Shown here in pieces: positions 10,891 to 22,989 of a DNA stretch of 64,000 bases (positions are counted from its first letter, which is position 1; each line of letters starts with the position of its first letter). The DNA is taken from positions 16,458,479 through 16,522,478 of the forward strand of contig NC_092872.1 in the NCBI RefSeq assembly GCF_028372415.1. Reading direction: 5' to 3'. The DNA is from Notamacropus eugenii. Taxonomy: Eukaryota; Chordata; Mammalia; Diprotodontia; Macropodidae. The notes beneath the pieces are model-generated. The model saw nothing but the letters and a program-made list of their open reading frames with translations, did no database searches and was not told the origin of the DNA. The position numbers were made by a program, and so were the translations under genes.

Positions 10891-12940
10891 TGTGTGTTTG
10901 CGTGGAGAGACATTGGTACAGATTCACTGAATAATGCAAGTTATATATGCCAAGTCACTGGAAGTATGACAAAATAGAAATAGTTTGTTTCTGCCTTCAA
11001 GAGGTTCACAGTCTATTGATAGGATATAATATGTAAACAGATGTGTAAATACACTACTATTTAGTTATTATTTAATACACTTATTATTAATAATAAGCAA
11101 ACCTTTCCCACAGGAGGTCATATGTAGCTTTGGTCTTGAAGAAAGTGGTATGCAAGCAGTATGAAATGGTAAACTTCAGGGAAGCTTAACTAGGCTTAAA
11201 TACAAAGTGCATAAAAGTGAGTAAATTAAATACAGAAAAAAAGCATTGAAATCAGAAGGTGAGTGGTATTTCATGATGTGATAACGAGTTTATTGTTTTC
11301 TGATTAATTTATATTTATTTTAATTGTCAATTGAAATTGCCACTGGGCAGCTAATTTGCCCACCAAACGTAGGTTATGTTGTCTCTGATGCCATGTAGGA
11401 CTTTTTTAATGAAACATAATTAAAGGGAAAAAAAACCCTGTAAAACTGAATCCTTCAGAAAATTGTCCAATTGATCATGGCATGATATGGAAAGCTAGCT
11501 TGAGGAAACTGAGGTGTTTGCCCTGAAGATTTAGGGTGGAGTGGAGGGGGTGAGAGTACACATGAATTTTCAAGCATTACGGTTGAAAAGAAATAAAATC
11601 CATCTTATATTGCTTTCGTGGATTTCATAAAATAGGTTTCAGTTCAAGTAAAACTTCTAAACAAACTGTCTGTCCAAAAGGCTTTCCTGTTATTGGAGGT
11701 TGTCTCCCAAAGGATGGCTATGCACTTTTCAGGGCTCTTATAATGTAGAATCCTATTCAGATATGCTTTGAACAATATACCTCTTTATTTCCAACTTTGA
11801 GATTGTATGATTCTGTGGGGCAAACATGTTTTGGTACAGGGGTCTTTCCAGAAGCATCCTTCAGGTTATGTCATGGAGGTAACTCTCTCCTCTCCATACT
11901 GGGCAAGGTCAGGCCTGGATCAGAGTTTGGTCTAGTCTATTGTTTACAGTTGCCAAAAAGTACCCTTTATCCATTGTTACAATACTATATGATACCCAGT
12001 ATTTCCTGTTTAAGCTACATATCACAGCTGTTATTGAAGGCACTACTTGCCACAATTTCTAGCATACTATGGTTCTTTCTCCTCTTTCTTAGATGAGCTT
12101 TTAAAGTAAAGTAGCCATTTCAGTAATTAACCAGCTCTTAGAATCTTGCCAGCTAGTGATATTTGTGTGAATCATTGTTGCTTGGTAACATTAGTAGCTA
12201 TTTTAATGATTGTTGTGTTCATATTCAATGGCTTTTGAAACAGAGATAAAACGAGAAGATTCTACCCTGACACTCAGGCTGGAGTTAAGATCTCTGCATT
12301 GGAAAGTGAAGGTGATAATTTCGTCCAGTTAATTTATGTGTATTGATAATCAGGAAAGTTCATTTAGACCCAAAGATCACCTTTGGAGAGTAAATGCTCT
12401 GGTCTGGCTGTCTGCATCGATCAAATAAAACAGAGTTGCCAGTTCTCCTCTTTATTCTGTGTTCTGTTGACATTCCCATAAATCCTTTAGCCTCAAATTA
12501 TTATTGGTTCACTGGACCTCAAAAGCCTTTTGAATGCTGCTACAGTTGGTGGCACGGATACAAATTTTAAAATAAACTTTGAAGCAATCCTGTTTGGGAT
12601 AGAAGGAAACTAAGTTACATTTAGGAAACATTTAATCTATTGTTAATTTTATATACATTCATAAACATTTTTGAGATTATTTTATCTTTTCTATGAGTAT
12701 TTATTATTGGACTTCCATAGCATTATGTTATCCTCATTAAAAGCAGTTGCTGCTTTTAGAGAGGAACCATCTTTCATTCTTACATCTCTTTGAAATCATG
12801 CAAATAGATTTCTTACTAGTGCCAAGAGAGATGAGATTTGTAAAAACATAATTGCCTTAATTCATAGACTTCAATTGACAAATGTGAAACAGATTACGTC
12901 CTTGGGTCATTGCAAGAGAGCTATGTGGCTCTTAGAATAG
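10891..12940. other. Unassigned sequence, about 2 kb
   Basis: Apart from a decayed repeat core near 10930-11070 I see no repeat, microsatellite or gene. A 99-codon open frame at 11797-12096 shows no known domain. Repeat-poor stretches such as 11270-11420 and 12100-12450 are candidates for conserved non-coding sequence, but that cannot be judged from one genome. Confidence 0.4.

Positions 12941-12942
<2 letters not shown>

Positions 12943-12993
<51 letters not shown>
12943..12993. repeat. (CA)n microsatellite
   Basis: About 25 uninterrupted CA units. Confidence 0.95.
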
Positions 12994-12997
<4 letters not shown>

Positions 12998-13004
12998 TTC
13001 CGCA

Positions 13005-13232
13005 TCTTTGTCCTTCAAGGCTCTGCTCAGGTACCAACAGAAAGAAATCTATTCCTCATAAATTCCCAGAGAACTTTGATTTCTCTTTTGTCTCCAGCTG
13101 TACATAGCTCATATTATACTTACCTCTATAAATCCACAGCAGAATGGAAGTACTTTGAGAGCAGGGTCTATGTCATTTTTATTTTGGCATCTCCAGTACC
13201 AAAAACAATGCCTTGCAAATTGTAGGAGATTA
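13005..13232 (+). mobile_element. L2 3' end
   Basis: L2 tail landmarks are in order: 'gagagcagggtctatgtcat', 'ggcatctccagtaccaaaaa', 'caatgccttgcaaattgtag'. The (CA)n lies just upstream and a TA/CA microsatellite follows directly. Confidence 0.65.
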
Positions 13233-13364
13233 ATACATACATACATACACATATACACACACAATACACATATGTGTATGTATGCACACACATATAACAC
13301 ATACATGTATACATATACACATATTTGTGTATAAATATAAAATGTATACATACATATGTGTATA

Positions 13365-13422
<58 letters not shown>

Positions 13423-13445
13423 CATGTACATATATATATATAATT
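13230..13445. repeat. TACA/CA/TA compound microsatellite
   Basis: Shifts from (TACA)n through CA/TG to (TA)n. Tyr/Ile-rich open frames on the minus strand here come from the repeat. Confidence 0.9.
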
Positions 13446-13477
13446 GGCTAGAAAGATGCTGAATTCCAGGGCTGCTA

Positions 13478-13625
13478 AGTGTCACAGTGAATAAAGCAAC
13501 AGCCCTGGAGCCAGGGGGACCTGAGTTCAAATCCGACCTCAGACACTCGACACTTACTAGCTTGTGACTTTGGCCAAGTCACTTAACCCTGATAACCTCT
13601 CCTCTACTTTCCAAGAACAAAAACA
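13478..13625 (+). mobile_element. MON1-like tRNA-derived SINE
   Basis: Sense order is 'cacagtgaataaagcaacag', then the B-box-like 'gagttcaaatccgacctcag', then 'cttgtgactttggccaagtc' and 'acttaaccct'. This matches the MIR/CORE-SINE architecture common in marsupials. The 3' part is missing. Confidence 0.75.
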
Positions 13626-13837
13626 GAACACTGAATTCAAATAGGTGCTTTATGAGAAAACAGAAGCTGGACAGAGAATTATTTCAGTGATCTAAGAAGT
13701 GCTAGCATTTCTAGCAGATGGAAGAGACGAATTCATTAGGCTATCATACATCATTAACAAAAGTTGAATCCAAAGTTTTATCAGAATGTGAATAGATTTG
13801 GGTTTAATCATCTTTTTACAATATTAAAAGTAGACAG

Positions 13838-14150
13838 GCAACATGATATAGGGAATAGTGCTAAGATTAAGGTCAGAAAGACCTGGGCTGAAATCATGTT
13901 TCACACTTCTAGCTATGTGAATTTGGAGAAGTAGCGTAACCTTTACACAACTCAGGAAGCTTTCAAGGACTAGTTCTTAAAATGAGAGTAGATCATTTGA
14001 GCATTTGTATGCTAAAATCCATGTGGGCAACATGAGAATAAATCAGCTTTACTTAAGAGAAAGAAATAATTTATAATTAGAATGATATAGATGATCAGCT
14101 AGGTGGCACAGTGGAGAGAGTGAGTGCCGGACCTGGAGTCAGGATATATA
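13838..14150 (+). mobile_element. MIR-like SINE and a short MON1-like 5' piece
   Basis: 13838-13990 is a decayed MIR ('gacctgggctgaaatcatg', 'ctatgtgaatttggagaagt'). 14096-14150 is only the first 55 bases of a MON1-like SINE ('gctaggtggcacagtggaga'). Confidence 0.5.
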
Positions 14151-14209
14151 TTTTAGTGACTCCAGGACATAGAAATTTAGAGGCAAAGTAGTTTAGAGGT
14201 TCTCTCCAG

Positions 14210-15018
14210 TTTCTTTTTGCAAAATAAATTTTATTGGTATCTTCTGTTTTTTGTTCCACCTAAATTTTCTCCTGTATCCATCCTCCAACTGCCTTCCAGA
14301 GACTCATTCTTTACATTAGAGATTTTTATTAAAGAAAAGGAGAAGGAAAAAATGAAACAAAACCACACTATGCAAAATTACAGATATTATATTTAATGCT
14401 CAATATCAGGAGATCCACCATTTCTGAAATGAAGAGGGGGAGATGTCTTTTCACATTTCTTCTTGGGGCCAAGAATTTATTTACAGTTATGTAACATAAA
14501 TTTTAGTCTACTTCAGTATTGTTATTGTTTCTACTTCTATCACTCATTTCTGTTTTATTATTTCATTGTTGTTAGCTTTTCTACTTTTTATTACTGCTAT
14601 TTGGCATTTAATTGTTGTATTGAAGTGTTCTACTTTAATTACTGTAGTCATTTAACATATTGTTTTCTTGTATCTGCTTGCTTCACTTTGCATCAATTCA
14701 CATAAGTCTTTCCAATGCTCTCCATATCCATTATTTCCCATAATAATTTATGATTACCTTAAACACTCACTATTCCCTTCTTTTATCAACTTTGCCAATT
14801 TGCTGAATGTTAGATGAAATCTCAGTGTTGTTTTGATTTGCATTTCTCTTGTCATTATTGATTTAGGACAGTCTTTCATATGATGGCATGAGGAATTCAT
14901 ATTTCTTCATTTGAAAGCTCTTTGTTCATATCCTTCAACCACTTATCTGTTGGGGAATGACCTTTGATCTTATATATTTCTTTTAGTTTTCTACAAATCT
15001 TTCTCCTTTGGTTTCAAA
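14210..15018 (-). mobile_element. L1 3' end, antisense fragment
   Basis: The reverse complement of L1 ORF2 C-terminus plus 3' UTR. Landmarks in plus orientation are 'ttttgatttgcatttctctt' and 'cttatctgttggggaatgac', which also occur in the longer antisense L1 copy at about 25.9-26.1 kb. It is 5'-truncated and has no intact frame. Confidence 0.65.
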
Positions 15019-16105
15019 AGCTAGTGACTTCTTAGGATAAAGGTGGAAAATTGAGACAGCTGCTGTCCAAAGAGACAATTTAGACTAGAAAAGTCAGAAC
15101 TGGGTGAGTATTTCATGAGCTTCAGTAAAATGTACTTTCATGGCAATGTCTTCAAACTTTTCCAGTGAGCTCATTATGACACAGATCTGATTTAAGGTTC
15201 TGAGCTCTGGCATGCATTTAATTTAAGTTCATTAAAGTAGGACTAGCGTGTTAAATACAGATCAACTAATTATTAACCATCAACTCAATCACAGCAGAGA
15301 GCTCTTTGAGGAGTCCATCATTTTAACATTAAGTGTCATTTTATTACCAGATAGTAACTTTCCGATTAAAAAGTGAAGTGGATGTGGGTCATTGAGAAGC
15401 CATATTGAAAATATCTTCTAGCTGATTTGGAAAGCATTGTCTTCAGTTAAGGAAGCAATGAAAGTAACTAAACTCCCTTTGGCCAGCTCAGTAGAATTCT
15501 GTGTTAAACTGAAGAACTAGTAACTTTGAATTTGAGAAGATGCCCACATGTTGACATTTACTGACAGCCATCAGAACTGTAAAAGAGTGGTCCAGATGGT
15601 CCCCTGATGCTGCTAATTGATGGACAAAGCATGCTAAGATCCTGGTCCTTTGGTGCTCCTGACAGAATATGGAGCCAGTCCATCCAGGGGACAGGAAAAT
15701 CATAATAGTGTTAAGGATGCTAGTGTAGAGTGCTTAATGAGTATGTAGAAACTGAAAAAGTGTGCCAGTGTGTTTGTTTCAAAGCACAACCTCAGGCAAT
15801 TTGAAAGTGAGTTTCAGGTATAGATCTCTAGATATTGATGTCCTGCAGGGCCAATCTTGATTTAGGGAATGTGGGAAGATTTGCAACTAAAGTACCATGC
15901 AAAGCCAGTGTCCCTTTAGCCAGGGAGATTGAGTGTGTTTCTTTAGAAAAAACACCTGAAGAAAGATACTTGCAAAACTCTCTCCTAGTTTTGTGCCCAC
16001 AAAAATCAGAACCTTAAAGGTTTTAGTGGGTTTGGTGTGGCACAAATGGTCACAATGCTTAGGTAATGAATCCAAGAACAGTAAAATTGTGTATTAGTTT
16101 GAATT
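15019..16105. other. Unassigned, repeat-poor sequence
   Basis: No repeat family recognised. Short open frames (15488-15703 minus, 15835-16017 plus) lack domains. This is one of the longer repeat-poor stretches and a reasonable place to test for conserved non-coding DNA. Confidence 0.4.
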
Positions 16106-16109
16106 AGAG

Positions 16110-16587
16110 AGTAACTAAATTTGGTCACTGATAAAAAGGAGAGTGTACAGAGTAGGGCAATCAGAATATTAGAGGGCCTAAGATCATAGCCAAAGGAGGA
16201 CTAGTTGAAAGAACTGGGAATATTTAGTTAGAACAAGATTTAAGAGGACAAGGTAGCTGTTTCTATGTATTTAAGGAGATTTCACATGGAACAGGGCTCA
16301 GACTTATTCTGCATGGCACCAGATGAGGGATCTAGGAACAATGGGTAAGTTACCATCAGATTTAGACAGGATGCAAGGAACAACAAAACCTAACCCTTCC
16401 CAAACATGTGGATAATCCCCAAACAAAATGTGTGGTGTTGGAAACTAATGAGTGAACTCCCTCACTGAAAACCTTTAAGGAAAGTCTTGAAAAGCACATG
16501 TAAAGTACATTGCAGAGTGGATTTTTATTAATGTGTGAATTGAACTATATGGACCTTCGAACTCCGATATTTTGTGATTCTGCATGA
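16110..16587 (+). mobile_element. CR1/L3 3' end, sense
   Basis: Follows the order of a CR1/L3 3' end: 'gttgaaagaactgggaatat', 'caaggtagctgtttctatgt', 'gacttattctgcatggcacc', 'aggaacaatgggtaag'. It closes with 'ttttgtgattctgcatga', resembling the short tandem ATTCT-type terminus of CR1 LINEs. Confidence 0.7.
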
Positions 16588-16699
16588 CTATGGGTTGATT
16601 TTATTAGCTCTTCAATCATGATTCGAGTTGTGGACTGTCATAGTAGGTTTGGGTTAGGAAGGTTCTATCAGTCAGTTTTCTTCATTCAATCCAGAATAA

Positions 16700-16755
16700 T
16701 CTGTATGTATGTGTATGTATGTGTGTGTGTGTGTATGTGTATGTGTGTGTGTCTT
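16700..16755. repeat. TATG/(TG)n microsatellite
   Basis: Mixed TATG and TG units. Confidence 0.9.
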
Positions 16756-16759
16756 ATGA

Positions 16760-17715
16760 TTAAGAGAACATGCCTGCAACCAACCAAGCAAGGATTTATT
16801 AAGAGCTTATTATATTAAACATTGTACAGCTGTAAAATTTTAAAACAAAGTAATCATGGTTATTGCATATATCTTTCTGTGGGCCCATACTTCATATTAT
16901 TGGGGGCAACATGAAAGGGGAGTATGAAAAACCCACAGCCTAACAAATTTATAAGTAAATGGCTTTTCCCCTACCTCTTCTTTAGCAGAGAGGGGTCATA
17001 TACTTTTGCTTAATAATTCACTGGAGATCCTGTAGAACATGTACTGCTCACAGCCCTTGGACAAGAAAACAAAACAAAGCAGGAGCTTGGCTAACCAGAC
17101 AACTTCCAGGCTGTTGTTGTTTTGGAGTGGTCACCTATCCAAATGTTTGACTTAATCCATTTTCTCCACTCCCCAAGTCAACTCAGAAAGTATGCCAGCT
17201 CAAAAGGTCAAAGTCTCAGAAATGGGACTAAACCAATGGGGACAGAATGACTGTTAAGCACTGTCACTAGAAGGTTACAGATAATTGAAAAAAAGTAAAT
17301 TGGGGGATCTAAGTGCCAACAGGTAAAGGAATCATAAAGAAAGCATAAGTTAGATATTGTCCATTCTAATAAAGCTGCTGTTTCCTGCTGCAGAATTCAG
17401 TATACCTTAGCACAGTATAATATGATATCCAAGCAGCAAACTGTCAGCCCCACGTGCAACCTCTTCATTGCATGTATCTCTCCTTAATAAGAATGATTAC
17501 TTCCACAATTTACTATTCTTATGGCACTTTCTCTTCACAAAGTACTTTAAAATAATTTATGAACTGCATCACATCCTTCTAGTCAAAGGACATAAAGCAC
17601 TTTACACCATTAACTTATTATTTCACTCTTCTTATGTCTTTAGCAAAGGTAGGTAAAAATTGCAGTTCTCTCCATTTCATATATATAAACTTGAGACATT
17701 ATTCTTGACCATCAA
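16760..17715. other. Unassigned sequence with repeat traces
   Basis: A dispersed-repeat core fragment at about 16780-16830 ('aaggatttattaagagctta'). A MIR-3'-like stretch at about 17530-17690 ('caaagtactttaaaataatt'). The rest is unassigned. Confidence 0.35.
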
Positions 17716-17717
17716 CA

Positions 17718-17924
17718 TGGGCTAGTAGAAAAAGCACAGAATTCAGAGCCAAGGTACTAGGGTTCAAATCTCTTTTTGTCTTTCGGACTCTGTCTCCTTC
17801 CCTAAGCCCCTTCTCTCTCTGTCCGTCTTCTCTCTCCTTTTTCTACTCTCTCCCTCTCTCTTCTTATCTCTCTTTTATCTTTCTGTCCCTCTTCTCTGTC
17901 TCTCTGTCTCTCTCTCTCTCTCTG

Positions 17925-17956
<32 letters not shown>

Positions 17957-18031
17957 TCTCTCTGTCTCTGTCTCTCTCTCTCTGTCTCTGTCTCTCTCTC
18001 TCTTTCTCTCTCTGTCTGTCTCTCTCTCTGC
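17718..18031 (+). repeat. MIR 5' fragment running into a (CT)n/(TCTG)n tract
   Basis: 17718-17775 reads as a MIR start ('gctagtagaaaaagcacaga', 'gggttcaaatct'). It passes into about 250 bp of CT and TCTG repeats. The MIR does not resume on the far side. Confidence 0.7.
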
Positions 18032-18049
18032 AAAGAAGTCATTATGAAG

Positions 18050-18285
18050 TCTTTGTCTGAAGAATTCTAATAATGAACAATATCATAGCTGAATACCTCC
18101 TGACACACACCACTTTTGAATAGATCTAATTGTTGGGAAGTTCTTTCCTGAGATAAAACTGAAATCTTCTTATATTTATTAGGGATAAATATAAAGTGCT
18201 GCATTTGGGTTAAAATAAACTCAATCGCATAAAAATGGGATGGGGAAAATGTGATTAGACAACAGTTCAGACGGACAGTAAAATG
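18050..18285. mobile_element. CR1/L3 fragments in two orientations
   Basis: About 18090-18170 is antisense ('aattgttgggaagttctttc') and 18175-18285 is sense ('agggataaatataaagtgct', 'gacaacagttcagac'). Either two pieces lie side by side or there was a local inversion. Both are short and decayed. Confidence 0.5.
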
Positions 18286-18287
18286 TT

Positions 18288-18430
18288 TGGAAAAATCATT
18301 GGTTTTATGAGAGAACCTTGACTCAAGCCCTAGATAGACTATTTACTAGTTGTGTGACATTGGGCAAATAAGTACAACTTTCTGGGCTTCAGTTTCCTCA
18401 CCTATAAAACAGAGAAGACTTAGATGAGCC
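18288..18430 (+). mobile_element. MIR SINE
   Basis: Central MIR core 'ttactagttgtgtgacattg' followed by 'cttcagtttcctcacctata'. Confidence 0.75.
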
Positions 18431-18451
18431 ACCAAGCATTTTCATATAAGT

Positions 18452-18620
18452 CAAGTGAACCAGAATTTATTAGGCACTTACTATGTGTCAGGTACTGTGC
18501 TTTGCTCTGGTAATACATATATAAGCAAAAAGAACAATAGTGCCTGCTTTCAAAGAGCTTCCATTCTAATGGGAGAACACAAGGGAGGAAACCTCATCAG
18601 AGCACGTATAGCATAGAGAG
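18452..18620 (+). repeat. Dispersed repeat core ('tttattaggcacttactatg')
   Basis: Good match to the common pattern 'tttattaagtgcctactatgtgccaggcactgtgct ... caaagagcttccattctaat'. Family name not assigned. Confidence 0.5.
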
Positions 18621-18639
18621 GCTAAATGAAGGAGGTGTG

Positions 18640-19236
18640 TTTTTATTATGTTACTCTTCAGTATTATCACACTGGAGTATTTTCTTTACTTCTGAGTAGC
18701 AGATTATAACAGGCAAATTGATACGTGGGCATGTATTCTGAGGATGACAACAGAAGTGGAAACTGGAAAGGATGCCACATGGGAATAAATTGAAGGAAAC
18801 TGTTTTTTATTTTAGAGAAATAAAAAAAAAAACTAAGAGGAAAAATGATAGCTATCTGCAAATATTTGAAGGCCTGACATTAGAGGAGCTAAAGTGTGTC
18901 TAGAGAAATTAGAGTCACTTTAATGGAGGGGGAAAAGTACTGGAGTCAGAATCAGACAAGTTATTGGTTCAAATATTGGCTCTGAAATTTACCATGTGTC
19001 TCTGGCAAGTCATGTTGGCACTCTGGGTCCCTCACTTCTTCCCTGTAAAAATAAAAATAATATTATTCACCTAATCTCATGAAGTTATAGTGAGAAAATG
19101 CTTTGAAAACCTTATAAATGTGAGCTGCCATTTGTTTTTCTTGGTTTCAGATGGCAGAATTGGAATTGATGAATGAAAATTATAGAGAAATAAATTTTAT
19201 TTAGTTCGATATACAAGAAAAGCTTGTTAAGAATTT
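18640..19236 (+). mobile_element. CR1/L3 LINE, sense, split by a MIR
   Basis: 18640-18925 and 19140-19236 read as consecutive CR1/L3 3' sequence ('gatagctatctgcaaatatt', then 'tatacaagaaaagcttgtta'). A MIR sits between them. The element resumes at 21801 after HAL1 copy 2, so it is the target of that insertion. Confidence 0.55.
18930..19135 (+). mobile_element. MIR SINE
   Basis: A near-complete MIR from 'gtactggagtcagaatcaga' through 'gtctctggcaagtcatgttg' to the 3' 'cttataaatgtgagctgcca'. Confidence 0.75.
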
Positions 19237-19786
19237 GAGCATATTGGAGTGTAGCCAAACTGGCAGAGTAAAAGCAGGGACTTCCCTGAGCTCTTCACCA
19301 GTGCCCTCCAAAAACCAATAAAATGACTCTAAACAAATTATAGAGCTAAAGAACACAGAAAATGGCAGAGTAAAACAAGTTCCCAGCCCAAACAACCTGG
19401 CAGAGAGTGGAGCACAGACCGGCCAGAGAAGGCCACAAAGGACTATAACATTGACAGATGTGGCAGTTTCCAGACTTCTCAACCCACAAACACCAAAAGG
19501 GTTAGTGGGAAAACTCTGTGGAACTTGAGTGAAAGAGGAGCACACAGTCTGGCTAGGTCTGGCCCTAGTTCCAGGGTGGTGGGGTTGGGGGTGGTAGCTG
19601 GATGCAGCAGCAGCACCAGTGGCTGAAGCTGCTTCAGAGCTTTGGATGCACAGACAGTGGGAGATTGAGCAACTGATACAAAATCCCTAAATTCTGGGAC
19701 AGTACACCACCCCCCTTCCTCACCCACAGTAGAAGCAGAGTTCTACCTGGACAAAGAGCTAGAAAGTCAAATGTTTGACTGGGAAG

Positions 19787-20840
19787 ATGAGTAAATATCT
19801 TAAAATAACTCAGAATATAGAATCTTACTTTGGTGACAAGGAAGATCAGGGCATACAAGCAGAGGAGGACAGCAGAGTCAAAGCTCCTACATCAAAAGCC
19901 TCCAAGGGGAACATGAATTAGTTGAAGGCCATGAAAGAGCTCAAATAGGATTTCAAAAATCAAGTAAGAGGAGTAGAAGAAAAATTGGAAAGAAAAATGA
20001 GAGTGATGCAAAAAAATCAAGAAAATTTGCTAAAGAACTGAAAAAATGCTGAAGAAAATAACACCTTAAAAAATAAACAAACCTAACTGGCAAAAGAAGT
20101 CCAAAAAGCCAATGAGAAGAAGAATGCCTTAAAAACTAGAAGTGCCCATATGGAAAAGGAGGTCCAAAAGCTCCCTGAAGAAAATAGTTCCTTTAAAATT
20201 AGAACGGAACAAATTGGAGGTAATAACTTTATGAGAATTCAAGAAATTATAAAATAGAACCAAAAGAATGAAAAAAATAGAAAATGTGAAATATCTCACT
20301 GGAAAAACAACTGACCTTGAAAATAGATTCAGGAGAGATCATTTAAAAATATTGGACTACCTGAAAGCCATGATCAAAAAAAGAGCCTAGACATCATCTT
20401 TCAAGAAATTATCAAGCAAAAGTGACCTGATATTCTAGAACCAGAGGGTAAAATAGAAATAGAAAAATCCACTAATTGCCTCTTTAAAGAGATACTGAAA
20501 GGAAAATTCCTAGGAATATTGTAGCCAAATTCTAGAGTTCACAGGTCAAGGAGAAAACATTGCAAGCAGCCAAAAAAAAAAAAACAATTTGAATATAGTG
20601 GAAATACAATCAGGATAAAGCAAGATCTATCAGCTTCTACATTAAGAGATCACAGGGTTTGGAATAGGATATTTCACAGGTCAAAGGAGGTATGATTTAA
20701 ATCACAAATCATCTACACAGCACAATTGAGTATATAATCCTTCAGGAGAAAGTAATATATTCAGTGAAATAGACGACTTTTAAGCATTCTGGATGAAAAG
20801 ATCAGAGCTAAATAGAAAATTTGACTTTCAAATATAAGAA
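19787..20840 (+). pseudogene. L1-type ORF1 of HAL1 copy 2, heavily decayed
   Basis: The likely start is ATG 19787 (protein begins MSKYLKITQNIESYFGDKED). The coiled-coil part is recognisable, with peptide segments such as NAEENNTLKN and QKANEKKNALKT. Several in-frame stops interrupt it (for example after 'KGNMN' and 'ENLLKN'), and a frame change precedes the RRM part near 20270. More damaged than copy 1, so probably older. No function expected. Confidence 0.75.
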
Positions 20841-20985
20841 TCAAGAGAAGCATGAAAAGGTAAACAGGGAAGAGAAATCATAAGGGTCTTACTAAAGTTA
20901 AACTGCTTACATTCCTACATGGAAAGATGATATTTGCAATTCATGAGACCTTTCTCAGTATTAGGGTATTTTGAGACAATATGCA

Positions 20986-20987
20986 TG

Positions 20988-21034
<47 letters not shown>

Positions 21035-21049
21035 GGATAGATAGATAGA
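20986..21049. repeat. (GATA)n microsatellite inside HAL1 copy 2
   Basis: About 14 GATA/GATG units. It sits just downstream of 'cattcctacatggaaagatg', the same position where copy 1 has CA repeats and copy 3 has TA/TATC repeats. Confidence 0.95.
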
Positions 21050-21800
21050 GGGCATGGAGTTGAATATAAATGAATGATATTTAAAAATAAAATTAAGGAG
21101 TAAGAGAGGAATATATTGAGAGGTGAAAGGGAGTGATAGAAAGGGTAAATTATCTCATATGAAAGAGGCAAGAAAAATGTTTCACAATGGAGAAGAAAGG
21201 GGAGATGAGAAGAAATGAACCTTATTCTCATTAGATTTGGCTTAAGGAGGCAACAACATACACGCTCAATTGGATTTCTTACCCTATAGGAAAATAGGAT
21301 GGAAGGCAGATTGGGGGAGGGGGTAGTCAGAAGGAAACACTGTAAAAGAGGACAAGGTCAAAGGAGAAAATACAATACTTGGAGGGTGGGATTGGATGGA
21401 AGGAAATATAGTTAGTCATTCACAACATGACTATTATGGAGGTGTTTTGGATAACTACACATATATAACTTACATTGAATTGCTTGCCTTTTCAATGGGG
21501 GTGGGTGGGGAAGGAAGAAGGAAGAAAATTTGGAATTCAAAGTTTTAAAAACAAATATTAAAAATGGTTTTTACCTTCAACTGGGACAATAGGGTATAGA
21601 AATCAATCTTACCCTTCAAGAAAGTAAAGGGGAATGGGATAAAAGGGTAAGATAAAAGGGAGGGCAGATTGGGGGAAGGGGTAACCAGAATTCATGCCAT
21701 CTTGTGGTAGGGGGAGAGGAAATATGGAGAGAAAATTTGGAACTCAAAATCTTGTGGAAATGAATGTGGAAAACTGAAAAAAATAAATAAATTTCAATCT

Positions 21801-21955
21801 TAAAAAAATTAGAGAACCTCCAAAACCAAATGATTTGTTTTGAAAAGTAATGAATTCTCTATTACTGCTGTTTCTGAGACAAAGTCTGGATAGCCACTGG
21901 TTCTAAGTATTTTCTTCTAATTTCTCTACATCTAGCATGACCTTTACATTGGATA
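21801..21955 (+). mobile_element. CR1/L3 3' end, continuation past HAL1 copy 2
   Basis: 'aaatgatttgttttgaaaag' and 'taatgaattctctattactg' continue the CR1/L3 broken at 19236. Confidence 0.5.
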
Positions 21956-22544
21956 TTAAAGAACTAAAATTGCTAACAGGGAGTTGATAACCAAGATAAA
22001 TCCAGAGAGGATAAAGAGTATTGGAATGCCCATGATAAATTCAAGTCATTAGGCTCAGTTGACCTACATCGTTAGTTGTTGGAAAACTACAACAACCAAA
22101 GGATATGGTTGCTGATTCTCTGCCAGTGATATTTGAAAGTCCATAAAGATAAAAAGGAGCTTTCAAAAGATTGAGGAAGGATAAATGTCATTCCAGTTGG
22201 CCAGAATCAGAAGAGGACAAAAATCTGCAAACCATAGGCTAGAAAATGTGGCTTCAATATATTGGGAGATTCTAGCACAGGTTATTCAAGAGATGGTTAG
22301 CGAAGATTTGCAAAAAGAAGTATTAATTACAATACACCAACATGGTTTCATCAAGAATGGGTTGTGCTAAACAAATTAGATTTTCTCTATTTGACAACAC
22401 TACTACTACACTGTAGAATATGAGATTCTGTAGAAATGGTTTACTTAGGCTTTTAGTAAATTATTGCATTGTCTTGTACCAATTTTGTTAAAAAGATAGA
22501 TGCAGACAAAAGGATAACACAATTAGGTGAATTCAAACTTAGCA

Positions 22545-22953
22545 CTTGGCTGTACTTGGAGGACCCATTCATGGTTAATTATTTTCTTTCCATTTACATT
22601 GTAACCTATTTCAAGAATCCATACTCCAGAGGTTTTAACCACTTCACCCCCTAAAACTTTCAATCTGGGACCCTTGCCATCCTGATTAGTGATTGCTTCA
22701 GCACCCATTATATTTAGACTCAAGTCTATTCATGCTTTAATTCATTCCCTAGGCATCGTATCAGCAATTGACTTGCCACAACTTGGGTATCCCCTGTTTT
22801 CCTCCGCTTCCTACTCATCACTTTCTAATTCTTGAACCATAATTAAATCAGCTTTGTCATTGTTCCTGGAAAGAGCATGTCAATTACTTCCCTATGGTTG
22901 TACTTGACACTCTTGTAATTTTCCAAACAAAAATCCCCCTCCATGATAACTGA

Positions 22954-22989
<36 letters not shown>

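Larger units (their letters stand above)
19237..21800 (+). mobile_element. HAL1-like half-L1, copy 2 (ORF1 without ORF2)
   Basis: The 5' end near 19237 ('ggcagagtaaaagcaggg') and 5' UTR differ from copies 1 and 3. The ORF1 region and purine-rich 3' part match them. No endonuclease or RT sequence is present. There are two successive 3' modules: one ends near 21545 ('gaaaatttggaattcaaagt') and a second near 21790 ('gaaaatttggaactcaaaat', then an A-rich tail). Flanks on both sides fit the same sense CR1/L3 ('aagaatttgag' left, 'aaaaattagag' right, an imperfect duplication). Likely mobilised by L1 enzymes. Confidence 0.8.

Noticed and set aside
13109-13530. Long Tyr/Ile-rich open frames suggesting membrane peptides
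   Set aside because: They are translations of TA/CA/TACA microsatellites.
20986-21049. Regular short repeats that might suggest a CRISPR-like or satellite array
   Set aside because: A plain GATA microsatellite within a HAL1 element, with no spacers and in a vertebrate context.
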